Below are positions 17,491-25,520 of a DNA stretch of 64,000 nt, piece after piece. Within the stretch, counting starts at the first letter, position 1, and each line of letters starts with the position of its first letter. A model generated the notes under the pieces. That model had not been told where the DNA came from. It made no database searches and was given only the letters and a program-made list of their open reading frames with translations. The stretch is from the NCBI RefSeq assembly GCF_934630525.1, contig NZ_CAKTVX010000003.1, positions 62,001-126,000 on the forward strand. Direction: 5' to 3'. The stretch is from an uncultured Slackia sp. (GTDB lineage: Bacteria > Actinomycetota > Coriobacteriia > Coriobacteriales > Eggerthellaceae). Position numbers and translations under genes: made by a program.

Positions 17491-17523
17491 AACCTGTTAA
17501 ATGCTCGTAGCGTTTAGCAGGTT
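17491..17523. repeat. Short hairpin repeat, copy c
   Basis: AACCTGTTAAATGCT, loop CGT, AGCGTTTAGCAGGTT. It is placed upstream of the surface-protein gene, between it and the right terminator unit. Confidence 0.75.
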
Positions 17524-17619
17524 TCAGGACCTGGGGCAGCGATGCGCACCTTAAGAGCGGCGATGTAGCCTGCGGTCACGACACGCGCCCAATGCCCCAA
17601 TGTGCCAAATGCTCGCACC

Positions 17620-17689
17620 CAGGAAACACAAAACTGGCCCCGCATAATGCGAGGCCAGTTCCTTGTTACAACTCTATGCGACCCGAGCG
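17620..17689. repeat. 70-base terminator unit, right copy (hairpin 17633-17659)
   Basis: Direct repeat of 14307-14376. The hairpin ACTGGCCCCGCAT / ATGCGAGGCCAGT has one changed base. It is preceded by a truncated hairpin-repeat core (CCAAATGCTCG). It would terminate the second acetyltransferase gene. Confidence 0.75.
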
Positions 17690-17736
17690 CGGGCGAATCA
17701 CGCTCGCGGCCAAATCACGCACGCGCGGCAAACCGC

Positions 17737-18315
17737 TTACGCGTTCAGAATCTCTTGCACCTTTGCCGGGTCGAGCTCGGTGATGGGGGTAATGGGCTCC
17801 GGCGCGCAGGAGAAGTCGCCAATCTGCTTTTCCCAATGGTTGATGGAGCGCCATTCGCCGTTCTTGAAGCCGACGTTCTCGAGCGTGGCCATAAGCTTGA
17901 AGCCCATGGCGTTGTGTAGCTTGTCGCTCGCGGGGTTCGGGAAGGTGACCTTGCCGTGCACCGTACGAACGCCCTGCAGCTTCAGCAGCGAGAGCATCTT
18001 GTCGTAAATCTTGCGACCCATGCCGCGGCCGCGGTGGTTCGGCGCAAAGTACACCGACAGCTCAACGGCCCAAGCGTACGCCGCGCGCTCGTACAGGCGG
18101 CTCGCGTAGGCGTAGCCAACAGGCACGCCGTCTTCCTCGCACACAATGTACGGGTACACGCTCACGCGATCGACGATGCGCTGGCGGAACTCCTCCACCG
18201 TGGGAGCGACGTACTCGAACGTCACAGTGGTATCGACGTACGGCGCATAGATGGCTTGCAAAACCTCGGCGTCGTCGGGCGTAGCCAAGCGGAAGGTGAA
18301 AACGGGGTCAGACAT
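17737..18315 (-). CDS. GNAT acetyltransferase, phosphinothricin-acetyltransferase-like (copy 2)
   Basis: The 192-residue paralogue of the protein at 8785-9363 has the same length and the same motif order: FTFRLATPDDAEVLQAIY, FRQRIVD, YPYIVCEEDG, ELSVYFAPNHRGRGMGRKIY, and KLHNAMGFKLMATL. The acetyl-CoA loop HRGRGMG is intact. The start at 18315 has GAAAGGAA upstream; an in-frame extension reaching 18609 is Cys/Trp-rich and unsupported. It ends just past the right-hand terminator unit. The substrate is unknown; divergence in the substrate region (LENVGFKNGEWRSINHWEKQ) suggests a different acceptor from copy 1. Confidence 0.85.
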   Translation of the reverse strand: MSDPVFTFRLATPDDAEVLQAIYAPYVDTTVTFEYVAPTVEEFRQRIVDRVSVYPYIVCEEDGVPVGYAYASRLYERAAYAWAVELSVYFAPNHRGRGMGRKIYDKMLSLLKLQGVRTVHGKVTFPNPASDKLHNAMGFKLMATLENVGFKNGEWRSINHWEKQIGDFSCAPEPITPITELDPAKVQEILNA

Positions 18316-18867
18316 CGCGTTCCTTTCGATGAAAGTGGATGAAATCGTGCACGAAAACTCGTGCATGCGCGAGGCGAACGCGAAAACGAGTCGGACGCAT
18401 ATTGATGATGGAAACGCATAGCAGGCCAGACAAGCAGCAGGCCGGCCAGGCCAGGCTGGCCCCGCCAGACAGCCCGCTATTCCGCGTAAGACCGATTCCG
18501 CCATGCGGAACCAGCCATGCAGAACAGCCATCCATGCCCCGCCGAACATGAAGAACAAGGATCGGTCGCCCCGCGCAAAGCAGCAACCCCGCACAAGCCT
18601 GCGGCCCAAACGTGCGGGTTTACCCTGCTGCGTTGTTCATGAGTCCCTTTGCTGAACAAGCTGTGGCAAAACGTGTTCAGCTGCTTCATAAATCGGCTTT
18701 TGGCCTGCGCATTCGCGAGGTTTCAAGATGCGTCCGACTCGCGGTTCGATTAGTGCGCCAGCAAAGTATATCCCCCCACATCGCAACGCAGGGGGACAAT
18801 TTCGAGCGTTTGGAAATTGTTGCCGAAAAACACTGGAATATCATCCTTGGATGAGTATAATAAAGCT
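18316..18867. other. Gene-free stretch with a wide inverted repeat
   Basis: No credible gene is seen in 552 bases. CGAGTCGGACGCAT at 18386-18399 is the exact reverse complement of 18730-18743, with weaker complementarity extending inward and outward. A terminator-like hairpin (CCCGCAC / GTGCGGG) lies near 18586-18622. The promoter of the small RNA starts at the right end. Confidence 0.5.
18856..18861 (+). promoter_or_regulatory. -10 element of the 6C-like RNA promoter
   Basis: A perfect TATAAT is preceded by GAG; the -35 seventeen bases upstream (CTGGAA) is poor. Transcription would start near 18868. Confidence 0.55.
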
Positions 18868-19050
18868 CGTAATTATTCCTCGTTGAGAATAATTGGACCC
18901 AGCCAAGCGCCCTCCCCCATAGCTCGGCCGGCGGTTCTTCCTTACGTCTTTCTCTTCGGGAGCCGAAAGGCTTGAAAGACGCACGTGGCTCAGCCGCACA
19001 AACATACTCCGTGCATCGCCCTACCCCCTAGATGCACGGAGTTCTTTTTT
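18868..19050 (+). ncRNA. Candidate 6C-like small RNA with C-rich loops
   Basis: This is a roughly 183-base transcript with no coding frame, bounded by a TATAAT and a strong terminator. A first hairpin (GCCAAGC 18902-18908 / GCTCGGC 18922-18928) displays the loop GCCCTCCCCCATA. A middle hairpin pairs GTCTTTC with GAAAGAC. The last hairpin (12-base perfect arms 19006-19017 / 19031-19042) displays GCCCTACCCCCTA and is followed by TCTTTTTT. Two hairpins whose loops carry runs of C, the second doubling as terminator, is the definition of the actinobacterial 6C RNA class, which is thought to pair with G-rich mRNA regions. This copy is longer than the mycobacterial one, so the assignment is tentative. 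Confidence 0.6.
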
Positions 19051-19262
19051 GTCCGCATGCATTCGGCACCTTTACGGCAGCTCACAAAACGCAGGCCCCG
19101 GCAAAGCGCAAATTCAATCCTCCGGTCAAGCGAGCCGAATCAAGCCTAAACCGAAACCAAAGCGTATCATCCGCACCCGCAGCCGTCGCTATACTAGGAA
19201 TACAAGCACTGACTTGCTGCGTTTCGGAGCACCGAATACGCACTTCAGGAAGGTTGGACGTC

Positions 19263-19829
19263 ATGGCACAGAGCATCATTTCCAAAGAAGAGCTTCTGGA
19301 AAACGCTTACGAGATCGCCGAAGAAGGCGGCATTTCGGCGCTTTCCATTCGCGGGCTCGCCACGAAAAGCGGCGTGAGCGTGGGAACTGTGTACCGATTC
19401 TTCGCCGCGAAAGACGAGCTCACCATCGCGACAATCGAGCTGTACTTCGCTCGCGCGTTCTACAAGGAATTCTGCCACCTCGATACGCATACCGCGTTCG
19501 TCGACTACTGCGAGAAGATGAACGTGAGCATGCATCAGGTGTTCAACCACTTCCGCGAATACTGGCTGCGCGGCGCCGAGGCCCTGCCTTCCGCCGAGAG
19601 GGCCGCAGCGCGCCTGCGCGAGTCGCAGCAGATTGAGCACGTGATGGGCGGCCTTGTCGAAATCTACAAGCGCGACCCGAACATCGTCGCCGATTTGCCC
19701 GACGGCTTCACTCCGCGAAGCGTGTGCGAGTTCACGCTCGACAACGTGCTCGACAGTCTGCGCCACCAAAACGGCGACTGCAAAGTGCTGTTCGGCCTTT
19801 TGAGGTCGACGCTCTATAAAAAGGAATAG
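19263..19829 (+). CDS. TetR-family transcriptional regulator
   Basis: The 188-residue protein has an N-terminal TetR HTH (ISKEELLENAYEIAEEGGIS, then RGLATKSGVSVGTVYRFFAA), with the characteristic VGTVYRFF recognition helix near residues 43-50. The C-terminal helical domain, which would bind a ligand, is not assignable. The start at 19263 has AGGAAGG upstream; earlier in-frame codons extend into the small-RNA terminator. It is monocistronic, converging with hipA. About 90 bases of a second copy of its central region lie at 21559-21650. Target genes are unknown. Confidence 0.85.
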   Translation: MAQSIISKEELLENAYEIAEEGGISALSIRGLATKSGVSVGTVYRFFAAKDELTIATIELYFARAFYKEFCHLDTHTAFVDYCEKMNVSMHQVFNHFREYWLRGAEALPSAERAAARLRESQQIEHVMGGLVEIYKRDPNIVADLPDGFTPRSVCEFTLDNVLDSLRHQNGDCKVLFGLLRSTLYKKE

Positions 19830-19892
19830 ACACGCAGCGGCGGGCGAATCTGAGCCCGCCGCCGCTGCTTCATGACGCTGGACAGCAAACCC

Positions 19893-21182
19893 CTATTCCG
19901 CAGATTCAAGATATCGTTTCAACACCATCAAACGCGGTTTTGAGTTTTCCAAAATTCTTGACACCATGGTTTCGGCGGCTTCGCTGCATGGCAACAACCT
20001 CGGAGATTCGAAGCCTTGCACCACTTCTGCCGCCACCACATCAAAAGCATCCATTGGAGCATCCGCGCTCAAGCATATTTTGAAAATGTCGTGTTCATCT
20101 ATCTCGTTGAGCTCACGATGGGAGCCAATATCGAACGGCATTCTTGTCGAATAAGTACTCAAAGGAACGCACGTGACATCGTACAAAGGAGCCAAAGAGC
20201 GCGACGTCCAGTCCTCATTGTAAAGAAGAGAGCTGTTCTTTAGATGTGCGTCAGAATTGCCTATCACGTAATTGAACACAAGACGCTTCGCGAATTCAAC
20301 GCGATCACGGGCAGGAAAAACCGCCGCTTCGTTCAAAAGGTCGCCCGCCATTTCAATATAATCGGCCTCAACCCCTTCCGGCTGGTATTTGTAAAACGGC
20401 GCCAGACCCAAAGCTTGGCAAAAGTCCTCTTGATGCGCCCGCGAAACCACACGTCCATCTTTGGAATCGGTCCATACCCGATCGTAACGCTCAACAGCAA
20501 TAGCCCCTGGTATCTGCGGTATCTCGAAAATTGAAACCGTATCTATTCCGCAAGATCCCGCCAGAAGGGAGCAGGCGAGTTCATTGGCGGCGAGCTCTTC
20601 CTCCCCATTGCGGGAAATCTTAATAATATGGGTCGACGCCGCACCATCATGAGGAACAAGCCAGTCATCGAAACTCGCTTGTTCAGGCAAGAGCCCTTCA
20701 GGCAACGTCCAAGCAACCTTTGACTGAGCACCCGAAAGGGAAAGCCGCGTTGAACTCGCAATATATGCTGCAGCCGCCGATGGCCTTTCGCGCAAAGCAC
20801 GTGTCTCCTCGTATTTCACGGGCTCATAATAGCCAACGGCGTACTCGTTTGATAACTGCCCTGTCGCAAAAGTGAGCGCGCCAATGCTCTCGCATCCAAG
20901 CATCCCAATAAGAGCGAACCAATCGTTGCGCGGAATTTGCCCCGTCTGAGCAATGCGAGCAACGACCTCACCTTCGGGTAATAGTCCCTGAAAAAATGGA
21001 GCAACCGCCTGCGAATCATATGGCTCGCTCGAAAGAGGCAGCATTTCCGAGACGCCCAATCCGCCATGCTCAACGAAAGCTTGGCAATATTGGAATCGCT
21101 CGGAACCAACACCGCCTTCACGAGAGAGCGTGGCAATACGTTGCTTTCCACCTCGCCAATCGCGAAATACGCCAATCTCCAT
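19893..21182 (-). CDS. hipA: HipA-type toxin kinase
   Basis: The 429-residue serine/threonine kinase belongs to the HipA family; E. coli HipA phosphorylates glutamyl-tRNA synthetase and induces persistence. LSLSGAQSK places a regulatory serine at residue 150, as in E. coli HipA. FNYVIGNSDAHLKN supplies the catalytic Asp (residue 311) and Asn (316), and LAPLYDVTC the metal-binding Asp (335). All key residues are present, so it should be active. It starts one base after the hipB stop (TAGCATG), so the pair is coupled. Its target in this organism is inferred only by family. Confidence 0.9.
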   Translation of the reverse strand: MEIGVFRDWRGGKQRIATLSREGGVGSERFQYCQAFVEHGGLGVSEMLPLSSEPYDSQAVAPFFQGLLPEGEVVARIAQTGQIPRNDWFALIGMLGCESIGALTFATGQLSNEYAVGYYEPVKYEETRALRERPSAAAAYIASSTRLSLSGAQSKVAWTLPEGLLPEQASFDDWLVPHDGAASTHIIKISRNGEEELAANELACSLLAGSCGIDTVSIFEIPQIPGAIAVERYDRVWTDSKDGRVVSRAHQEDFCQALGLAPFYKYQPEGVEADYIEMAGDLLNEAAVFPARDRVEFAKRLVFNYVIGNSDAHLKNSSLLYNEDWTSRSLAPLYDVTCVPLSTYSTRMPFDIGSHRELNEIDEHDIFKICLSADAPMDAFDVVAAEVVQGFESPRLLPCSEAAETMVSRILENSKPRLMVLKRYLESAE

Positions 21183-21183
21183 G

Positions 21184-21435
21184 CTACCCCCTCGCCCGTG
21201 CGAATAGGTCTATCCCCACCTCGCGACACACTTCGATTACTTGTTTGATGTTTCCGCCAGCAATACCGCGTTCCAGCTCGCTCACGAAACGCGGCGAGCA
21301 ATGACACGCTGCCGCAAGCTGGCCCTGAGTAAGACCGAGCGATTTGCGCCTTTTACGCAAAATAGCGCCCAAATCGCTCGCATTCGAAATTTTTCCATCG
21401 GAACGCCGAGGCCTAGGTGGAAGTTCCAGCTTCAT
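21184..21435 (-). CDS. hipB: HipB-type antitoxin, XRE DNA-binding protein
   Basis: The 83-residue protein has an HTH at residues 23-60 (LGAILRKRRKSLGLTQGQLA and CSPRFVSELERG). HipB proteins bind and neutralise HipA and repress their own operon. An N-terminal basic Pro/Arg-rich arm (MKLELPPRPRRSDGK) is unusual and may contact DNA or HipA. AAGGAG precedes the start. The three palindromes at 21453-21542 lie directly upstream and are its likely operators. Size and position before hipA are standard. Confidence 0.88.
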   Translation of the reverse strand: MKLELPPRPRRSDGKISNASDLGAILRKRRKSLGLTQGQLAAACHCSPRFVSELERGIAGGNIKQVIEVCREVGIDLFARARG

Positions 21436-21452
21436 AGTTACTCCTTCAATAA

Positions 21453-21542
21453 TCCCATTTGGGAATATTAACAGAAAAATGCATCGAATTTTCCCAAATG
21501 GGAAAATCGAAAGGCACTTTTCAATATTTTTCCCATTTGGGA
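21453..21542. promoter_or_regulatory. Three HipB operators at 39-base spacing
   Basis: TCCCATTTGGGA (21453-21464), TCCCAAATGGGA (21492-21503) and TCCCATTTGGGA (21531-21542) are three 12-base palindromes whose starts are exactly 39 bases apart. The middle one is in opposite polarity. They cover the hipBA promoter region and nothing else. Confidence 0.75.
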
Positions 21543-21558
21543 TTACTTCAGAGCACTT

Positions 21559-21650
21559 GCGCGAAGCAAACGTGAGTATGCACCGGGCTTTTCAACCAGT
21601 TCCGCAAATACTGGCCGTGCGGCATCGACGCTCCACCTTCCGTCAGAAGA
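21559..21650 (+). pseudogene. Fragment of a TetR-family gene
   Basis: This stretch aligns at DNA level with about 19509-19605 inside the TetR gene (GTGAG(C/T)ATGCA, TTCAACCA(C/G)TTCCGC, AATACTGGC, CCTTCCG). In the aligned frame it reads NVSMHRAFQ against NVSMHQVFN, then is frameshifted. It is a decayed duplicate left on the far side of the hipBA module. Confidence 0.65.
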
Positions 21651-21768
21651 AAAAGTGAACAAGACGTCTTTGATGTTCACGCCAATCACCTCCAAGATAA
21701 AACACGTCAAAACGAACGAGCGCCGCGGCTGTTCGAATCCAACCACCCTTTTATCTTTGGAGGACAAC

Positions 21769-22251
21769 ATGTCACCTATCCTTATCGCTGCCACCACGAT
21801 CATTTCCCTCGTCCTTGTCGCCTACACGATTGGCGTTTTCGGCGAACGCAATTCCGGCACGCTGAAGCGTTCGCATCTGACCTTCTTCTGGATTGGTCTT
21901 GCGTGCGACTCCACCGGCACCGCCATCATGAGCTCCATGGCCCAAAGCAGCGGCGGTTCCATCTCGCTTCTGCACCCCGTCACCGGCGGCCTCGCCATTG
22001 CGCTTATGCTCTTCCACGCAACCTGGGCGACGTACGTTTTGCTGCGCGGCGATAGCAAGCAGCGCCACAACTTCCATCGCCTGAGCATTTGTGTGTGGCT
22101 CATTTGGCTCGTCCCCTACTGCAGCGGCGTGCTCGTCGGCATCCCCGCGCTGCACGTTGCCGACGGCACCGCACTGGCGATCGCTTCCGCCATCGTCGTC
22201 GTACTCGCCGTGCTGGTTCTGCCCAAGAAGAAGCAGGCCACTTCTTTGTAA
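21769..22251 (+). CDS. HsmA-family four-helix membrane protein
   Basis: The 160-residue protein has four or five hydrophobic helices. The sequence HLTFFWIGLACDSTGTAIMS followed by LHPVTGGLAIALMLFHATWA matches the TIGR03987/HsmA family of small integral membrane proteins, whose role is unclear (named for a rhizobial protein linked to stress or hyperosmotic phenotypes). GGAGG precedes the ATG at 21769 by 5 bases; an earlier GTG at 21655 gives a hydrophilic extension and is rejected. It ends before a bidirectional terminator. The histidines in HPVTGG and FHATW could bind a metal, but this is speculation. Confidence 0.75.
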   Translation: MSPILIAATTIISLVLVAYTIGVFGERNSGTLKRSHLTFFWIGLACDSTGTAIMSSMAQSSGGSISLLHPVTGGLAIALMLFHATWATYVLLRGDSKQRHNFHRLSICVWLIWLVPYCSGVLVGIPALHVADGTALAIASAIVVVLAVLVLPKKKQATSL

Positions 22252-22450
22252 GGCGCAACGGCGCCAGGTCGGCTGCGAACTGGCTGGCTGCGGCGAGGCG
22301 ATAACCGCCGCCACGACGCTAAGCAGCAAGTCAGCGTCGAAACGACGGCAGTTGCCACGACGTCAGGCGTCAGCGACAAATCGGCGAGACAAACCCGTAA
22401 CGGCCAGCCGCCAACGGCAGCCACAGCGGCGCCAAACAGCAGCAATACAA

Positions 22451-22497
22451 AAGCTCAGGTCGCTTCAAAGAAAGAGACCTGAGCTTGCCTTGTTTTT
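22451..22497. terminator. Bidirectional terminator between hsmA-like gene and accDA
   Basis: Eleven-base perfect arms (AAGCTCAGGTC / GACCTGAGCTT) are followed by GCCTTGTTTTTT on the plus strand and by TTTTGT on the minus strand. Confidence 0.8.
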
Positions 22498-22508
22498 TCT
22501 TTTCGTTT

Positions 22509-24914
22509 TTAGAACTTGCGGAAGCGCTCGTAGCGCTGCTCGAGCAGCTCGTCGATAGGCAGGGCGGAAAGCTCGTCGAGGCTTTCTTCCACATACGCCA
22601 CCACGTTGGCGATCGCGAAATCGGGGTTGGCAGAAGACGAGCCCTCGCCCTCCTCGAGCACCGCGTCGACAATGCCCATGTCGTAAATCTCGTAGGCGTT
22701 CATGCGCATGACCGCAGCCGCCTCGGCCGCGCGCGAGCGATCCTTCCACAGAATGGACGCGAAGCCCTCGGGCGAGAGCACCGAATACACGGCATGCTCC
22801 TGCATGGCCACGCGGTCGGCCAGCGCGAGCGCAAGCGCGCCGCCGCTGCCGCCTTCGCCCACGAGCACGCTCACCGTGGGCACGCGCAGCCCCGCCATGG
22901 CATACAGGTTGTCGGCGATCGCGTTGCCCTGGCCGCGCTCCTCGGCCTCTTTGCCGCAAAACGCGCCCTGCGTGTCCACGAAGCACACCACCGCACGCCC
23001 GAAGCGCTCGGCCTGACGCATAAGGCGCAAACTCTTGCGGTAGCCCTCGGGCTGCGGGCAGCCGAAGTTGCGCTTGATGCGATCTTGCAGGTCGCGGCCC
23101 TTTTCCTGCGCGATAAGCGTCGTCGGCTCGCCCGCGACCCAGCCGATGCCCGCCACAATGGCGGCGTCGTCGGCAAAACCGCGATCGCCGTGGCACTCGA
23201 AGAAGCCCTCGCACGTCGCTTCCAAATAGCGGCCCGCGGTGGGTCGATGCACGTCGCGCGCGGTTTGCACGCTGGCCCACGCGGGGTTTTCCGCCGCCTC
23301 GGCCTGCTTCGCGGCACCAAGCTTGGAGGTGTACTGCTCGATTTCCGCACGATAAGCACGACGGGTCGCCACCGAGCGCACGCCGTCCGCGACGCGCTTC
23401 GGCACCGCCACGGCAGCCTTGGCGGCAACGGCGCGCACGCCAGAAAGAATATCGCGCTCGTCAGCAGCAAGCTGCGCGCCCGCCGCTTCAAGCTCGCATT
23501 TCGTGGGATTCGCGGCCAACGCGGCGAGAACCGCGGCGAACCCACGAGGCGCGCCCGCTTCAGGCTTGGCATGCAGCGCAAGCAGGTTCGCGAGCGTCTC
23601 ACGAATGCGCGGACGTTCAACGATGGCGTCGATAAGGCCATGCTCAAGCGCGAATTCCGCCGTTTGGAATTCCTTGGGAAGCTCCTGGCGAATGGTGTCT
23701 TGGATCACGCGGCGGCCGGCGAAGCCGATGAGCGCGCGGGGCTCGGAAATAATCACGTCACCCTGCATCGCGAAACTCGCGGTCACGCCGCCCGTCGTGG
23801 GGTCGGTAATTACCGAGAAATACGGCAGGCCCGCCTCGCCGTGGCGCTCAATCGCGGCCGAGATTTTCGCCATTTGCATGAGCGAGACCAGGCCTTCCTG
23901 CATGCGCGCGCCGCCCGAGCAGGTGAACAGCACCAGCGGCAGGCCCCCTTCGGTGGCATGCTCGGCCAGACGCGTGATGCGCTCGCCCACCACCGAGCCC
24001 ATCGAGCCCATGAAGAACGTCGAATCCATCACGCCTATGGCCACGCGCATGCCCGCGATGCGACCCACGCCGCAGCGCACGCCTTCGCGAAGTCCCGTCT
24101 TCTTTCGCATGCCGCCGATTTTGTCCAGGTAACCGGGGAAATCGAGCGGGTCGGTTTCGGGCACGTCGGTGCCTTCGGTTTCAAACCAGCACTCGAAGCT
24201 TTCCGCGTCAAGCACGCTTGCCAAGCGCTCGGCTGACGTCATGCGGAAATGATGGCCGCACTCGGGGCACATTTTATGATTGGCGAGCACGCGCTGCGCG
24301 TCGGAAATGCGGTGGCACTTCGGGCACGTGACCCACGAGTCGTCGCTTACGTGCAACGCCGCGTCGCTGGGAGCCAGGCAGGTGCGCCACACGCGCGTGA
24401 TGCCGCCGAACGCCGCGTTGATCGATGCTACAGGCACGCTGTAGACGCTGCGATGTTCGTCGGCCGCCATAGAAAGGAAGCGCTCATCAACCGCGAGGCG
24501 CGAATCGACGAGCAAAATCGCCTGCGCATCGGCCGATTCGGCCGCGGAAAGCACGCGATAGCTGTCGTCGAGAGCGCCGGTTTCGCGGCTTTTGCCCACG
24601 CACACGGTTTTCGGGGCGAGCTTCACGTGCGCAGCGCGCGCCATGTCTTCGGTGTAGGCAACGCACGGCACAAGGCCCGCGGCCAAGCATCCCGCAACGA
24701 TGGATTCGCCCGTCGCGCCCGCATCGACCACGAGCACGCGCGCAGCACCAGCCGAACGTACTTCGACCAGGCTTTTCAGCGGTTCAGTGGCCGCGTAAAC
24801 AGCCGCCGATTCCTGCTCGCACGCGAACGCGTCGACGCCCTCTGCGGCAGGAGCCGCGGGCGCAGCGGTCGCATCGCCAATGGTCACATATGCCGTTTTC
24901 TTCGAACGCAGCAT
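22509..24914 (-). CDS. accDA: Fused acetyl-CoA carboxylase carboxyltransferase (beta + alpha) with a biotin-carboxylase-like N-terminus
   Basis: The 801-residue fusion makes malonyl-CoA from carboxybiotin and acetyl-CoA. The beta half (about 190-470) carries the zinc ribbon C197/C200/C216/C219 and SGGARMQEGLVSLMQ, DPTTGGVTASFA. The alpha half (about 530-790) carries FFECHGDRGFADD, GYRKSLRLM and GEGGSGGALAL. Residues about 58-150 (GESIVAGCLAAGLVPCVAYT, HVKLAPKTVCVGKS) resemble the first domain of biotin carboxylase but lack its ATP-grasp part. It is the last gene of the fab operon. AccB and full-length AccC are not in the window. The function of the extra domain is unknown. Confidence 0.9.
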   Translation of the reverse strand: MLRSKKTAYVTIGDATAAPAAPAAEGVDAFACEQESAAVYAATEPLKSLVEVRSAGAARVLVVDAGATGESIVAGCLAAGLVPCVAYTEDMARAAHVKLAPKTVCVGKSRETGALDDSYRVLSAAESADAQAILLVDSRLAVDERFLSMAADEHRSVYSVPVASINAAFGGITRVWRTCLAPSDAALHVSDDSWVTCPKCHRISDAQRVLANHKMCPECGHHFRMTSAERLASVLDAESFECWFETEGTDVPETDPLDFPGYLDKIGGMRKKTGLREGVRCGVGRIAGMRVAIGVMDSTFFMGSMGSVVGERITRLAEHATEGGLPLVLFTCSGGARMQEGLVSLMQMAKISAAIERHGEAGLPYFSVITDPTTGGVTASFAMQGDVIISEPRALIGFAGRRVIQDTIRQELPKEFQTAEFALEHGLIDAIVERPRIRETLANLLALHAKPEAGAPRGFAAVLAALAANPTKCELEAAGAQLAADERDILSGVRAVAAKAAVAVPKRVADGVRSVATRRAYRAEIEQYTSKLGAAKQAEAAENPAWASVQTARDVHRPTAGRYLEATCEGFFECHGDRGFADDAAIVAGIGWVAGEPTTLIAQEKGRDLQDRIKRNFGCPQPEGYRKSLRLMRQAERFGRAVVCFVDTQGAFCGKEAEERGQGNAIADNLYAMAGLRVPTVSVLVGEGGSGGALALALADRVAMQEHAVYSVLSPEGFASILWKDRSRAAEAAAVMRMNAYEIYDMGIVDAVLEEGEGSSSANPDFAIANVVAYVEESLDELSALPIDELLEQRYERFRKF

Positions 24915-24954
24915 AACTGCACGCTTTCTCTTAGAACGAACCTGTTACATGCTC

Positions 24955-24987
24955 AACCTGCTAAATGCTCGTAGCGTTTAGCAGGTT
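24955..24987. repeat. Short hairpin repeat, copy d
   Basis: AACCTGCTAAATGCT, loop CGT, AGCGTTTAGCAGGTT, between fabZ and accDA inside the operon. A half copy (AACCTGTTACATGCT) directly precedes it. Confidence 0.75.
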
Positions 24988-25003
24988 CCGACCACACTCG
25001 CGC

Positions 25004-25441
25004 CTATGCCAGCACGTACTTCTGAGTGGCGGAAGCGGCCACCTTGCCGTCGACCGTCGCCGTAACCTCTGCCACCACCATGCGGGAAGACGACTTCACG
25101 ATGTCGGCCTCCAAGCGCAGGGTGTCGCCCGGCTGAACCTGATGGCGAAACTTCGCTTTATCGACCCCCGTAAGGAAGCCGATTGCGCCTTCCGCGCCAC
25201 GCGCCTCGAGCACACAGAAGCTTGCCGCTTGGGCAAGCGCCTCCATAATGATGACGCCCGGCAAAACGGGATGCTCAGGAAAATGCCCTTCGAACAGCGG
25301 CAAAGCAGGGTCGACATCGAGTTCGGCGACAATGTGTTCGCCAGGAACGCATTCCACCACGCGCGTCAGCCACAAAAACGGGTCGCGATGCGGCAGAACC
25401 GTCATAATCTCGTCGCGCCCGCACGGATACGTTATTGCCAT
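25004..25441 (-). CDS. fabZ: 3-hydroxyacyl-ACP dehydratase
   Basis: The 145-residue hot-dog-fold enzyme dehydrates 3-hydroxyacyl-ACP to trans-2-enoyl-ACP. The catalytic motif LPLFEGHFPEHPVLPGVIIMEALAQ holds the active-site His (in GHFP) and Glu (in MEALAQ), and LPHRDPFLWLTRV is the usual N-terminal signature. Length is typical. It follows fabF in the operon with an ATG start. No FabA-specific features are seen. Confidence 0.92.
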   Translation of the reverse strand: MAITYPCGRDEIMTVLPHRDPFLWLTRVVECVPGEHIVAELDVDPALPLFEGHFPEHPVLPGVIIMEALAQAASFCVLEARGAEGAIGFLTGVDKAKFRHQVQPGDTLRLEADIVKSSSRMVVAEVTATVDGKVAASATQKYVLA

Positions 25442-25520
25442 GGGAGATGTTCCTTCTATCTACAAAACCAGAGACATAAGATAAGTAAATGTCAGCGAGA
25501 GACCGGTGCAGCGTCGGCCG

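Noticed and set aside
18740..18760. GGTTCGATT resembling a tRNA T-loop
   Set aside because: Flanking bases do not form the T-stem and no other arms are present.
18868..19050. 6S RNA
   Set aside because: There is no long closing helix with a central bubble; separate hairpins with C-rich loops fit 6C better.
21725..21750. tRNA T-loop-like TTCGAATCC
   Set aside because: No acceptor, D or anticodon arms fit around it; it is in the hsmA-like leader.
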